Assembly: GCA_014885115.2 (NCBI GenBank)
Contig: WKLE02003438.1
Location: 1 to 42,530 of the forward strand
Reading direction: 5' to 3'
Length of the DNA: 42,530 nt
From: Asterionellopsis glacialis
Taxonomy: Eukaryota > Bacillariophyta > Plagiogrammaphyceae > Rhaphoneidales > Asterionellopsidaceae
A model generated the notes under the pieces. The model was not told the origin of the DNA and searched no databases. It saw nothing but the letters and a program-made list of their open reading frames with translations. The translations under genes were made by a program, and so were the position numbers. Shown one piece after another: positions 10,147 through 22,173 of the stretch (its first letter is position 1; the number at the start of each line of letters is the position of its first letter).

Positions 10147-11535
10147 ATGACCATGAAGGCTCGACAGGTTAGTCAATTTACTCGTCACGGTACGGCACCT
10201 AGTGATTTGCAAACTGAATTAGAAACACTAAGAGAATCGACTAAAAAAGCATTACAAGAAAGTTGGGCAGAAGTTGAACAGTTACAACAAGAAAATGTAG
10301 AAAAAACACAATTGACCAAAACATTAGAAGAAACATTAAAAACAACACAAGAACGGGAGGCACAGTATAAAGAACAATTAGAAGAATTGAAGGATTTATT
10401 GGCCAGTACGGCCTTGAATGATCTCTCTAATAATGGTCAAATTCAGCATCAACAACAGGGCGCCGATACTAATAACAACAATAATAATTCATGTGAACAA
10501 CTTACTGATCGCAGAGCATCAATGACCAAGATGGAAAGTAAAAATCACCATAATTCTGGTTCCAGTAAAGGAATCTCTGGAGCAATTGTTGATGCTGGTT
10601 TGTCAGGTTGTAGACATGTACGTGATAGTTTCAAGAAAATAATTGGAGGAAGTACGGGAGAATCATCTGCTGGTGGACAGCATTCTTCATCTTCATCTGA
10701 AGCTTCTTTTGATTTTACAAAAGACCCTGGTCATGCAAACGATACAAGTCCCTTTGTAGCAGGAGCGAACAACAACAATGGCACCAGTAATGATGCTAGT
10801 TCAAGAAATACTTGTGAGTCAGATGATGATTCTGATGACGATTCTCAAAATGAACCTAATTGGATCAATAGTGAGCCTCCACCAATCATGCGCATGCAAA
10901 CAGAACCATCCGTTAGCGATAGTCGGATTGATACAACTGGTTTTGGTGGCGGCGGTCCCAGTGGAGGAGGACAACGGAAATCATTGGGTGAAAGTATGAG
11001 ACTTTCCTTTAGTCATCATTCACGTAATGTCTTTAGTGCGGGTCATCATTCCTACCATGAACGGAGCGGACACCAGCACGACATGATGGCTAGTTCCACA
11101 CATTCTCGTAGTGGATTCTTTAGTTCCTCTATTAATGCCAAACAACAACAATGGGCACGCGAATCACAAAGATTAAAAATGGAAAATGAAATTATGAAAC
11201 AATTAGAAGAGGAGCGCAAAGCTGAAATAGCTGAATTACGTGTCAAGGTTGATTGCCGTGATTCAGCTATAGAAAATTTGGAAAATACAACAGATGTGTT
11301 AAATCATACAGTTGACTTTTTGAGAATCCAATTAGATGAAACAAAGGCTGAAGCATCTGAAAAAGAATCAGAATTACAAACTCAAATTGAACATTTAAAG
11401 AAGAAATTGTCAGAAAAGAAAAAGAAAATTGTCGCACAAGCTGACAAATTAGTTGAATATCAGAACTATATTGCCGAATTAACATCTGCATTAGAAAATG
11501 TGTATGGGAAAGGAAATACGAAACCAAAATCATAA
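10147..11535 (+). CDS. Coiled-coil protein with a Ser/Asn/Gly-rich acidic middle
   Basis: Starting at the ATG at 10147 (MTMKARQVSQF) gives 462 residues. The frame is open further upstream to an ATG at 10087, but that leader looks unlike the rest. A long heptad-rich coiled coil fills about residues 18-95 (DLQTELETLRESTKKAL, LTKTLEETLKTTQERE). The middle is low-complexity with Asn, Gln, His, Ser and Gly runs and an acidic patch (CESDDDSDDDSQNEP). A second coiled coil spans about 325-455 (QRLKMENEIMKQLEEERKAE) and ends near a conserved-looking YIAELTSALENVYG. There is no signal peptide, membrane segment or catalytic motif. A scaffold, cytoskeletal or trafficking role is only a guess from architecture. 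The gene converges on the CRAL-TRIO gene. Confidence 0.8.
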   Translation: MTMKARQVSQFTRHGTAPSDLQTELETLRESTKKALQESWAEVEQLQQENVEKTQLTKTLEETLKTTQEREAQYKEQLEELKDLLASTALNDLSNNGQIQHQQQGADTNNNNNNSCEQLTDRRASMTKMESKNHHNSGSSKGISGAIVDAGLSGCRHVRDSFKKIIGGSTGESSAGGQHSSSSSEASFDFTKDPGHANDTSPFVAGANNNNGTSNDASSRNTCESDDDSDDDSQNEPNWINSEPPPIMRMQTEPSVSDSRIDTTGFGGGGPSGGGQRKSLGESMRLSFSHHSRNVFSAGHHSYHERSGHQHDMMASSTHSRSGFFSSSINAKQQQWARESQRLKMENEIMKQLEEERKAEIAELRVKVDCRDSAIENLENTTDVLNHTVDFLRIQLDETKAEASEKESELQTQIEHLKKKLSEKKKKIVAQADKLVEYQNYIAELTSALENVYGKGNTKPKS

Positions 11536-11917
11536 TGGCCAAAACACAAGTGAAAAAAGATAATGAAAAGCGAGAACTTATAAAAACAACGTAGATAATG
11601 TCACACTGAAGTAAATGTATATCTTCTTTATCGTTCACATATCTCATTATGATATACCATGCTGTAAAAGCTAGAAACAGCAAGAACTGTATCAGGCAAA
11701 GTATCATGTTAAAACAATTTATCTAAAGTCGTTATTGGTGCTGTACCCATGGAACTGCACAGTGCATGGTACTACATGTACTCTAGTCACTCAGGTGATA
11801 CGGGGAGTCATCTTTTATGTTTTTGTGAAAGTGAGTAGTTTGAATCATATTTGTGTATGCTGGTCTGGTTTGATAAAGGACAACAAATGAATTGTTCTTG
11901 TCTCGATCCTTTTAGTT
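11536..11917. other. Convergent 3' spacer
   Basis: A spacer of about 380 bp between two convergent genes. It holds a short imperfect inverted repeat around 11748-11773 (GTACCCATG against CATGGTAC) and no supported gene. Open frames in it are short or antisense to the coiled-coil gene. Confidence 0.5.
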
Positions 11918-12964
11918 TTAATCTTCATGTTGTTGCTGTTGTTCTTGAATTCGTTGTTCTTCCAACCAGGCTACATGGTCTAATACAACTGTACCACCTC
12001 CAATATTGGTCGGCAACATATGCGCTGTTAAGCCATATTCTGTAAGAGATTCCAATAACATATTATTATTCCCTTCAGTGGCGATACTTGCAGGAGAACT
12101 AGTAGTATGACTATCATCATCATGAAAACAAATTCGTGTCCTCATTCTTTTATTAACAAAGAAAAAGACTATAGGCTTCACAATCATCCTTAGATAGCGT
12201 GGTATATGTACCACATGGATAGCACAGATTCGTACCGGCTGTTCATGCTCTACATTTGAACGTGCCTTGGATACAGCACGATCAATGAATTTCCAATTTT
12301 GAAAATCAACCAAGCACACAATACCCTTTGGTGCTGTATCTGGGTACATTTCAACAATCTTTTCAAACATATACCAGTCTGCACGCATTAATGATTGAGT
12401 TGTATAACCCTGACTTGTATGCCGATTAGAAGTGTGCATAATAATAGGTCTTCCACCTGCATCTAAACGAGGTAGGATTTCAATACAACCTTTTCTCAAT
12501 GCAACCGAGTCATCCCTCAGGGCACCATCTTGTGTCATGGGTAAATGCCATTTATCTGGACCAAATAATTCTTGTCGGCGTTTCCAATACGCTATGAGAC
12601 GCTTTGCAGCCTTAGAAGGATCCATATCTTCTCGCTCTAAGAATAAGGATAACCGCTTCGAAGAAAATTCATGAGGACACATTACAGCTGCGTCAAGCAA
12701 CACGCTCCATTCAGAGATTGGTTTTTTATGAATGCAGTTCCACATGACACGTATCGAAGACTCTCCATCGTCACCGTTATTGTTTTGTCTGGACGAGGAG
12801 GAAGAATCCTCATCCCCATCTCCATGAAGGGTTGGGAATAAGTCACGCAATCGTTCAGCGCGCTCTTTTTCAGTCATATTTGCTAATTCAGCTTCAAATT
12901 TCTCCAACGGAAATCGAGGTGCTTCAATGAAGCTTTTCATCGGATTGGTTTGAGTTGCTGACAT
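11918..12964 (-). CDS. CRAL-TRIO (Sec14-like) lipid-binding domain protein
   Basis: A single exon of 348 residues beginning at MSATQTNPMKSF. An N-terminal helical part with a Ser/Asn/Asp-rich insert (residues about 48-68) is followed by a CRAL-TRIO N-like region (LFLEREDMDPSKAAKRLIAY). The CRAL-TRIO fold then runs from about 150 to 310: GGRPIIMHTSNRHTS, MRADWYMFEKIVEMYP, KGIVCLVDFQNWKFID, then RICAIHVVHIPRYLRMIVKP, and LLESLTEYGLTAHMLPTNIGGG, which resembles the 'LP.E.GG' end of Sec14 domains. Such proteins bind and shuttle phosphoinositides, tocopherols or other lipids. The ligand here is unknown. There is no transit peptide, so a cytosolic role is likely. Confidence 0.85.
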   Translation of the reverse strand: MSATQTNPMKSFIEAPRFPLEKFEAELANMTEKERAERLRDLFPTLHGDGDEDSSSSSRQNNNGDDGESSIRVMWNCIHKKPISEWSVLLDAAVMCPHEFSSKRLSLFLEREDMDPSKAAKRLIAYWKRRQELFGPDKWHLPMTQDGALRDDSVALRKGCIEILPRLDAGGRPIIMHTSNRHTSQGYTTQSLMRADWYMFEKIVEMYPDTAPKGIVCLVDFQNWKFIDRAVSKARSNVEHEQPVRICAIHVVHIPRYLRMIVKPIVFFFVNKRMRTRICFHDDDSHTTSSPASIATEGNNNMLLESLTEYGLTAHMLPTNIGGGTVVLDHVAWLEEQRIQEQQQQHED

Positions 12965-14140
12965 GATGATTCCATGCGCACAATCTGTCGATATACGTGT
13001 AAAGGTTCAATGCAGTCGCTATGAAGGAATTCTCGTGTCGTAACTATAACGGGACCTTGAGGAAAGATTTGAGTGACACGCTCGTATTGGTGGCAAAGCA
13101 GCAACAGATCAGATGCAGAAATGGACACACTCAGGGGGGGATATGTACATAAGTCCTCTAGAGTCCTAGTTTCTCGCACCTTGTGTGTTGTTTGAGAGGG
13201 ACACGGGGTGTACGGTACTAACTATCTGGTACAGGTAATTTTATGTAGGACCTCTTACCTGGTACTCGTACAGTAATGGAACTTTTATTACTGGTGACGC
13301 AGTTCCGAAATAATTCTCTTTTTCAAGCAAGGTGGCCAAGTCAATCGAACTAACAACCAATAATAATATTATTCTTGGGGGTTCTATCTGTGCAGAATCA
13401 TTCATATTGTATCATACTGACTGTACATTACTAAGATTTTCGCACTATGAAAGATATTTCATTTGACGACCAAAAAATCGTTATTGTGTTTCACTGAACT
13501 TTATTGACACATACTTCAAGTAATTTATGTACATCGACGATTGAACTTTGTAAATTCAAATCTTTTACAACGAAAAAAAAACAGATTGTAAGATTCGTAA
13601 TACAATGACGATCTACAAATATGGTATCAGGTATAGTAACAATTACGTACAAAAAATACTAAGTAGTGAACCCCTTTTAATTAATTCTGAACACTGTGCC
13701 CACTCTGTACATAGATATACAATGTAATTTTGTTGATGAAAAAGTCAATATAGGAGAAAGCTTCCAAACTGTTCCTATCCCGGCGGAGCGGATTTTTACA
13801 GCATATAAAATGTACTGTACCAGGTACACGACTATACCTGGTAAGTAGGACCCTCTAGTGCAGCAACGTACCAGTACGTAGTCTTCTATCGTCTAACTGT
13901 ACACAGTAGCAGAACGAGGCCATGCCTTTCGTGGCAAATAGGTTTGGGAGTACCAGGCCAACGTATCCATGTACATACGCCATTTTAACGTAGGACTCGT
14001 ACAATCCTTGTATCTTCAACTATACGTACCAAATGTACTGAAGCCTACGTTTAGAGTACAAAGAATGAAAAAATTAAAAATTTACATCATTTTTTCACTC
14101 GACAATGATGAAAATGACGGCATTGTTCAACCGTTAAGAA
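12965..14140. other. Intergenic, promoter side of the CRAL-TRIO gene
   Basis: I see no supported gene. The sequence is rich in GTAC-based words, with exact TACC(A/T)GGTA copies at 13256, 13818 and 13835 and CTCTAGAG at about 13155. An 80-codon minus-strand open frame (13179-12937) overlaps the CRAL-TRIO start and looks like chance. Confidence 0.5.
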
Positions 14141-14246
14141 AAAACACTCATTAACACTGGATAGAGAATTTCCTAAATTAAATCTTGATATAAGTTTAAA
14201 AGAGGAATCAGGATATTGAACAATTTATATGTCACAAAGGCTTTCA

Positions 14247-15690
14247 TCATCCAAAATCCAAAATATCAAACTCTGTCAAATCAATGACATTGTTGTTTGT
14301 TTCATCATTTCCCCCTTCTGGCAACTTATCCCCATCCTCCTCCCCAGCCAAATCAATTGTATAACTATTGAACAACTTTCTGTATTTGTTCTACCAATTC
14401 ATTGTCACCAGTACCATTGACAATACATTTCAAGACAATTTTCAATCTTCCATGCACATTTGCAATTACTTTTGGTAACAAATAATTATTCCATGCATCC
14501 ATTACACTCCTGGCCAAAGCATCATGATTGCACCTTCAAAGTCTATGTGCCCTTGTCACTGCCAATTGAATGCTCATCCATACACCAAGATCCAACATGT
14601 TAGTTTTGGATGACTGAAGTACCTGCCACACAAAAGTAATATTCCATCTTTTCATTTCTTTCTGTATAAATTGCTTTTGCATCCACCATTCTGTGTCCCC
14701 CAGCATTAGCTATTCCCAAATATATTTCTTGCTCTTGGGGTATAAAATGGTAACAACCTGTAATTGCTTGAACAACTTCAAGCATCATTGTTAACACAAA
14801 TTTGGAGTCACACGTCCCATCTTCATCAACTTCCTTGTCCCTTAGAATAAATACATTCATCTCCACATTTGTTAAGGTAAGTTCCTTTCCTTTTCTTTGT
14901 TATCTTTACTAAAATATTGCTCATCAATAATAGCATTGCTTTCCATTACAACTCTTTTCACCTTGCCTCCAGAGCTGTATGCCTTGTGTAACTCATCTCC
15001 AGTCAGCCGCCATGAATTGATCCAAGTCTTTTACATTTTGCTTATTATATCCAACAATTCACCAACACTCATTCCCTCAGTAAACAATCTATACCGGGAC
15101 TTCTCTCCATCTTTCAAAATGTTATTGACCATCACATCCACAGAGAAGTTTCTATTCCTTGAAGTGCATGTTGTCTTTCTTCTTTTACTAATTCTCTTCA
15201 TCATGATATGTCCATGGAAATCATAGTCTTCATTCGACACTGCCACAACTCCAAGAAAAATTACTTTCATTGGAAAACAACAATAACAAATTTTAGGTAA
15301 GTTCAATGCATCAGGTACAATAATCTGCTCATTCTCACCTTGAGGTAGAACCTTAAGTTTCCTCCTTCTATTTGTAGTAAAAAAACACTTTTCATCCAAA
15401 AATGCAAATGGTACTGCCTTTGGATCTTTAATCTTCTCATAATGTTCACTGGCATGATTCAATCTCTGCTGCTTGTGTTTGGTTGTCAATAAGGGCTTCT
15501 CATTTGCACTCTTTTCTTTTCCTCCATGTTTTACATATCACTTAGTAGATAGCTCTTTTCTTGAAAAATTAAGTGTAGCTTATAATAGTTGACAATTCAC
15601 CAAATGTTGCAAGTCCACCTTTCACTACTGGAGCATGTCAAAACAATTTGTGTAAGTATCCTGGGTGCCTTTCTTCTATCTTTTTAATAT
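14247..15690 (-). mobile_element. Defective Tc1/mariner-like transposase relic (stramenopile/plant MLE type)
   Basis: Reading the minus strand in shifting frames recovers most of a mariner-like transposase. An N-terminal helix-turn-helix remnant lies at about 15540-15640 (GGLATFGELST, KKRAIY, KTWRKRK). The first catalytic aspartate is in FLDEKCFFTTNRRR (D codon 15394-15396), followed by PMKVIFLGVVAVSNEDYDFHG. The second motif reads IANAGGH where DNAGGH is expected, so the aspartate codon at 14708-14710 is alanine. The third motif is NMLDLGVWMSIQ at about 14563-14599. The tail is acidic and ends near 14247. At least three breaks are seen: a shift or stop near 15535, a shift near 14640, and a TGA near 14535, with another shift near 14360. 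With a mutated catalytic residue and broken frames it cannot encode an active enzyme. Terminal inverted repeats were not found. Confidence 0.85.
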
Positions 15691-15847
15691 AGCCAACCAT
15701 TCTGGAATTTCTGGGAATCAAAGGATCAGTTGATTTGCCATCCATGATTGTTTTATTGAGTTGACTGTACCATCTCAGAAGAAGGTTTTTTCCAAATACT
15801 TTTTTAAATCCAAAATTGTATCAAGTCTGTGTACATGCTGCCAAAGT

Positions 15848-15848
<1 letters not shown>

Positions 15849-15901
<53 letters not shown>
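15849..15901. repeat. (CT)n microsatellite
   Basis: An uninterrupted run of about 26 CT dinucleotides, just beyond the N-terminal end of the mariner transposase relic. Confidence 0.95.
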
Positions 15902-15904
<3 letters not shown>

Positions 15905-18900
15905 CAATATGGATCAAGATAACCCCATTGTGTTGCCAAAACAAGTGTAATTACCTTCTCTCTTTCATTTGCCTGTCATCAGTCATGAAGTACAATACTG
16001 GTTGTACCAGAACATGAGAGCCTAATTCTGTTATTCAAATTCAAAGTTAGTGCAAATTCAATTTGTCCAGCAAATTGCTCAGCTATCTGTAGTCAATCCA
16101 CAGCAGCTGGTATTTCTTTGTCTGCTGCTGCCATTTCTTTCTGTTTCATGCTCAACACATCTCAACACTTGTTGGGCTTGAATTCCAGAACATTCTACTC
16201 TACAATCAGCCTGCAGAATATCATCAGTAGCACCACTGGGGAGATGCCAGAGAAGAGTCTTCACCTCCTTGCAGCTTTGTTAATGACATTCTGTTGTGCT
16301 GTTGGATTTCAAAAGTGGGGAGTTCCCTGACAAAAAAAATACTGTTTTTAAGATGAAAGGCATACAAGATGATGACCTCCATAATCTTTTAAAAAAGTCA
16401 AACATTTATGGATACCTGATTTTGATAGTGGCTCTCTAGTAGTAGTCATATAAGAGAAAGTTGTAATGACAAGATTTTTCCCAGCAAGAATTTAATGAAG
16501 ATATTGAATTTACTATCTTGGAGTGTGGATTGCCAGATACAAAACAAATATTTTCTTATAATGTAATGCCATTGGTCGGATAATGCCTATTATGTATCTC
16601 AAGATTACCATACCATAAACTACAATTTTATATGAGGATGCCAAAAGTAAGCTTTCCACTCAAACTTAAAAAAGCTAGTGGAAGAACAGGAAAACTTGGT
16701 TGGATGTGATATCTGTTGTGTCTGAAATAATGAGGAGGATGCAGCACAGTATACATTGAGAGACCAGCAAGATGCTATGAATTGTGTAATTGAAATAAAA
16801 GGGACTTGTTTATTGATTTGTCAGAAGTTAAACTGGATGGTATAAGAAGATGATAGCAGGTTTTAGCAATTTCACAATAAATGTTGAATAAAAACTGATC
16901 CTTTAAGGATTCCTAACTTTGTAATGATTCTCTTGTTTGCTTTGGAAGCAATTTATTCTGCTTCTCTACATAGCACCTGCCTGAAATTTGGTGTAACTAC
17001 TACTTGTCAAGTTACATTGAAACTTATTGGTATTGGAGCCTGTGAAAGGTAACAAAGATCATATTACTCAGTTAAAATCTGAAAAAGGAAATCCCACCTT
17101 CAAAAGTAGGTTATACATGGCAGCACAATAATTGAGATAAGAATGCAATGGCTATTAGGAAAAAGGGTGCAATCTGTTCTGGTTTGCACAGATGAAGGTG
17201 TTCTTAAGTTTGGTAAAAATCTTGAAAGATTTGGAGTAGGAGTTATGGCTTTACACAATCTCCAACATATTTTCAAGGTTAAAGGATTTGAAATGCAGCA
17301 TATCTCCTAAGTGATACCACATACCACTGTAATCTAAAGGGTAGAAAAGGAAGGGATAAAGTGGTGGAAAGAAAGAAATGAATAAGAAATATGATGGTTT
17401 GCACTTTTGTAATATTAATTTAGGAGAAATAATGAAAATAATCATTTTTAGAGAACTGTGAACAATGGTACAGTGAAGAGTTTTAGACAGTCAAGAGGAT
17501 ACTAGTAAAAGTACAGGTTAAATGGTTAGAGTACCACCAGATGACAACTTGTTAATATCAATCATGATAAAAGATATGCTGACCAGTCTGATCATCTCTA
17601 TAGTATCATAGTAAACAGATGAAAGTTCAAAGTATTTGCTTTGTTGTAATATTTTTTCTAGAGACAGCCAATATTTGCTTACAACATGAAAATTAATAAT
17701 AGTTACTAGGCAATACACCATGCTCAATAAGACAATAACAGTCATGCTTCAGCACAACAACACCAATCCATTATTGTTGCAGTCAGTGGTAATTCCTACT
17801 GATAGATTGGACAAAATAGACCCTTTGCTTCATGAAGAGCATCTCCCTCATAAAATACTGTCATTCTGCCACAAATATGCAAGGATTTTTCTTTTTCTTT
17901 GAATAGTTCAACAAATCAAAATGTTCATAACAAGCTTATTGTATTTTAAATATTTTTCATTTTAGATATTTTTCTTAAATTGCTTTCAGATTATTATATG
18001 GGTTTTAGCCATGTTTCCTCTAATTTTTGCTCAGTGCTCCTCGTAAAATGAAAATCATGTTATATAGTTTTTAAATCATTGATACACCATGACCACAATT
18101 TGAGGTTCCACCTGAACCCACACCACCACTTTTGTGTCAGATGAAATTTCTTGCAATTGGCTTTGTCTCAAACCCTATGTTTATGTTTAACTTGTATTAT
18201 TTACTCACTTCTCATCAATGGATAAATTTATTGGTGTCCTTAAATTCATATGGGGGGCTCTACATTTTCTTTTAAATCTAGCAACCAATCTTGGTTTGCT
18301 GTTACCACCAGAAGAAGGTGCTACACAAAAATATTTTGTTTACAAACACATTCCATTCTTTAATTACTAGTACTAGTACTACTGGATGTAAAGTCTTCTG
18401 ATGTTCCCATCATGATTCATCCATTTTTTATTTTCTTCACAAGTTATATTTCTCTCCTCATTGTAATTTTGATCCTTGGTTTCATTTCTTGTCTTACAGT
18501 CCACTACCATAGCACCTGATATGCTGTTTGTTTGTTTTTTCATGAAAGAGGATCCTCATCCATTTTAGTTGGTCTTCCTGGTGCACACTCTTTTTCATCA
18601 CAACAATCCACTAAATCCTTATTGCCTGTATGAACTCTTAAGGATTTTTTAAACCTAAAACCATGGGGTCAATATCTTATATGAAATAGTGTTTCATGTT
18701 TCTTGCTCCTTCTTATCTGTTCTAGCCACAAGGTCGCAGCTATCAATTCCATTTTTGTTGGTTCTTCACTCTAGTGGATGTGGAGTTTTTGGAAATTGCC
18801 TGCTGTGAAAGTGGTTATTTCACAAAGATAGTAGTCATATAGCATGTTTCTCAGTATAACAACCCTTGATTTAATTCAACTATTTTGGCTATTCCTCTGC

Positions 18901-21350
18901 AAATTTTAAATCCATGATCTACTAGCTATTGAAAGCCTATGCTGATTAGTGCCCCCTTTGGTTGTTGCACTTTGAATTGAAACCACCCTTAGACACACCA
19001 TGTTCAAATATCATACCTGCTACTAATCAGACAATCCTCCCATTTGTCTAATTTTCTACAGCACAGACACACCAACAATCAAATATCATCAGTTTTTTTT
19101 GGCAAACATTTAGTGGACAAAAATGATGTTTTTGAGATTTTTTTCATCACCTTCAAGAGCAGAGTGTTAGCATTAATAAATCTGCACCCACAACAAATCT
19201 GCCCCCCTTGAGCATATCACCCACAGTAATTATACAGGGGTAAACATGATATGGTGCAGTGACTGTATGCATATGTGTATTTCTTCTTTTTGCTACAAAA
19301 GGTCTGGTACATATTGTTTGTCATTGCCATTGTTATTGGTAATGACTGGTAAATTTGTTAGTACATACTAAAAGACAAACTGACCTCTTTGTATAAGGAT
19401 TTTACTTCTTCTCTGTATTGTTCAATCTTTGAGGATCCAAATAGAGCACTCCTGTGTATGTAAATACTTCTGACACTACCAACACTTGGTAATATAGGCA
19501 TTTGATTGACATCCTTTGTGCAGGATACCTTGCACATAAGTGATTGGTAAATGATGCTCAAGAGTGGCAACATGATTATTCTGGTGGTGGTTTTGCTGGA
19601 GCAACAACACCCTCTAGCAGCCTGTATTTATAACATTGTTTGTATGCACCATAAACATGAAGATATTTCTTTATTTAGAAAAATGGCTTCCACACAGTTC
19701 CTAGTAGGAGAAGCAAACAACAAGAACAACACAGGGAGCTAGTTATTTATTCTTTCAATAATGAAGACAAGGAAAAACTTTCCTTAATAGATTCTGCTGA
19801 TATGAATTAGGTGCTGGTGTTGAGAACGAGACAAGAAAGGAAGAGAAAAAGACCACATTGTGAGCAGAATGAGTCAACAATAAAGAAGCAATATGGTTTA
19901 TTAGCACAACCAACATAAACAGAGATAACTTGATAGAGCGTTTCAAAGGAAGTCAACAGGAATGGGGAGGCTGGAAAAGTTTTTTTAATTTAATATATAA
20001 GTACCATCTGTACACACACTAAAATATCAATTATTATTTATTTACCTTAACAAAAATTCTGCACTTCTTGATAATAAATCTGAGTACTATGAGGCAAAAA
20101 GAATGCTGTGCGAAGAGAAACAAATTACCTAACATGAATTCTTGTTGGGATGATAATTCTGTGTAAGGCAAAGTGTATGACGATCTTTGCTACTAGTACT
20201 AATAGGGAAAGAAAAATCACAGTGCTCCTATTTATATTATGAGCAACAGCAGGGGTGGGGGTAGCAGGCACAGTATTAGTAGCTTCACTACTAGCAGAGA
20301 CCTCAGCAATGAACAATGCCTATGCCTGAAAATATCAAAAATAATGTAAGCAATCCAAGGTTGACTTCAAAATTGGTCATTTGGTCACATTGGATTGTTG
20401 ACTCTAGAGAGTACTAGCACTTAGGTCAACAAATTTAATCAAAGTAATGTTGCTGAATTTGCTACCTCACAATAGTCTGTGACTTCTTCAACAAAATACT
20501 ACTTGGTAGAACTCAGTATGAAGTATCTGCATGAGGACAAAATGTCCAAAAGAACAATTAATCATGAATTGTTTTGAAACAATTTTGAAAAAGAAAATTC
20601 AATTTTGATACATTGCTGAATGAATGCTTATAACCCTACTGCTCTGCTTAATTTATGTACCAACAGGGTTAAGGTGGTCTCTCACCATTTGGCCCACCTA
20701 AGCACTTTCTAAGCACTTTCTATGCACTTTCTATGCAATTTTATCCAGTACTTGATTGCCTTCTTTCTTAAAAAAAAACTTTGAACTAGATTGGGGGACT
20801 CAAACTACAAACTGTTCTTGATAACAATCCATTTTGACAGAAACTTACCAGCATTGTGGGTAATTTTCCCATCTTGTACAAATGTAGACAAATCCAATAT
20901 GTGCTTGTGCACACCCTAGTTTCTTATTGAGACAATGATTTACTGCTGCATACACAAAAAAATTCCCCTCTAAATTCTTCACAAGACTCATGATGATGTC
21001 AACTCTGGCATTTCCCAGTATGGTTTTGAATCAAAAGTAAGTACTAGTAGGCCCTTTAGATGCATAATGAACCTAATAGTTTCTTGTGTAAAATTGATTA
21101 TCAGGGCAGTCAATGAATAACTATGTGTAGATACCACAAAAAAAATGATCTAAATTAGTTGATTTTTGTACAAAATATACAATAGATAGCAAAAAAAAGA
21201 AAGGGCCCATCATCAATTTTTGTTCAGAATAATATTTATGATAAGGTTTGTGTCTGGTTTCTTCCAAACAGATAAGTTGCCATAGTTCCTCCAGAGGGGG
21301 TGGGTGAGAGAGGAACATGAAAAATAAAAATAAAAATGAAAAAATCTAGA

Positions 21351-22158
21351 TAATAGCACGAAGAAGGGTGAGGGAAATCGGGTTATTCTGAGGAGTGATT
21401 TTGCTTTTGTTCGATATTTTTTACACATCTGATGGTACCTGGTACGTCCTACGCCGATTGATTCGAGGGGGCGGCATGCATAGATATCGAGGCCGGCGGG
21501 TCGATAACAAATATCGGTCGTACAATGATCAATATATTGTTCTGAAGTTATATTATTTTATAATTGTGTTCATGTACAAAAGATATATTTCGATGGTTGA
21601 GACCACAGATACAGATGTGCGTCATGATTTATTTGAATTTTCTGGACATTTCCTGAATATTGCATGCTTCTCGCAATTGACTGTATTTTAAGTACCCGCT
21701 AAATCTGTAGTTTGTGAAAAGCTTCTATTTATCATAATCATATTTGAGATAAGAACATTGGTAGTCATTCGACGTTTGAATAGAAATTGGGTCAAACTTT
21801 TTGAATCAAGAAGACTATACCTTTTTTTTGGGTCAAACTCAGACCTCATTCGTAGCTTTTTTTGTGTGTTTCAGGTGTGAGGTGGTCATTTGTCGCATAC
21901 CGGTAAGGTGTCTCATTCATTCACTTCGAATAAAACAGGTTGAATCTATTCCATACTCGCGTTTTGAGAGGGACATCATAGTCATTGCAGGAAAGCCAAG
22001 TTGTGCAAGGCAGAATACTATTTGAAGGTAGAATTACCAGTGTGGCAGTGATACTCCTTTTGTAGACTTGAAAGTAATCGGTTTTCCAAGTTCGGACCTC
22101 TTTTGAGTTTTCTTTTGTGTTTTGTGTAGACTTTTGCGCAATCACAACAAAACCCTAA
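21351..22158. other. Upstream region of the DUF445 gene
   Basis: CG dinucleotides return at 21357 and a TACCTGGTA copy lies at 21436. The missing 5' exon of the DUF445 gene should lie here. Possible donors include GTAAGG at about 21903 and GTAGAA at about 22027, but I could not find an ATG-bearing exon that joins in frame with confidence. Two similar T-rich tracts ending in AG (about 21857-21872 and 22100-22131) look like splice acceptors. Confidence 0.35.
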
Positions 22159-22173
22159 TTCACTCTGTGGACA

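Larger units (their letters stand above)
14141..21350. other. CpG-depleted, AT-rich block with transposon debris
   Basis: Within this block of about 7.2 kb the dinucleotide CG almost vanishes: reading by eye I find only about a dozen. For example, the lines from 16321 to 17340 show one. CG is frequent immediately left (14101-14140) and right (from 21357). No intact gene is present. It contains a mariner transposase relic at the left, a long CT microsatellite, and further stretches that read like decayed protein-coding sequence (plus strand about 16650-16841 and 17105-17309; minus strand about 18210-18330). The pattern is what long-term cytosine methylation and deamination of silenced mobile DNA leaves behind. 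That mechanism is inference. Confidence 0.75.

Noticed and set aside
21830..22135. Two similar T-rich tracts as a duplicated segment
   Set aside because: Similarity is limited to GACCT plus a pyrimidine tract ending in AG, as expected for splice acceptors. The intervening sequence does not match.
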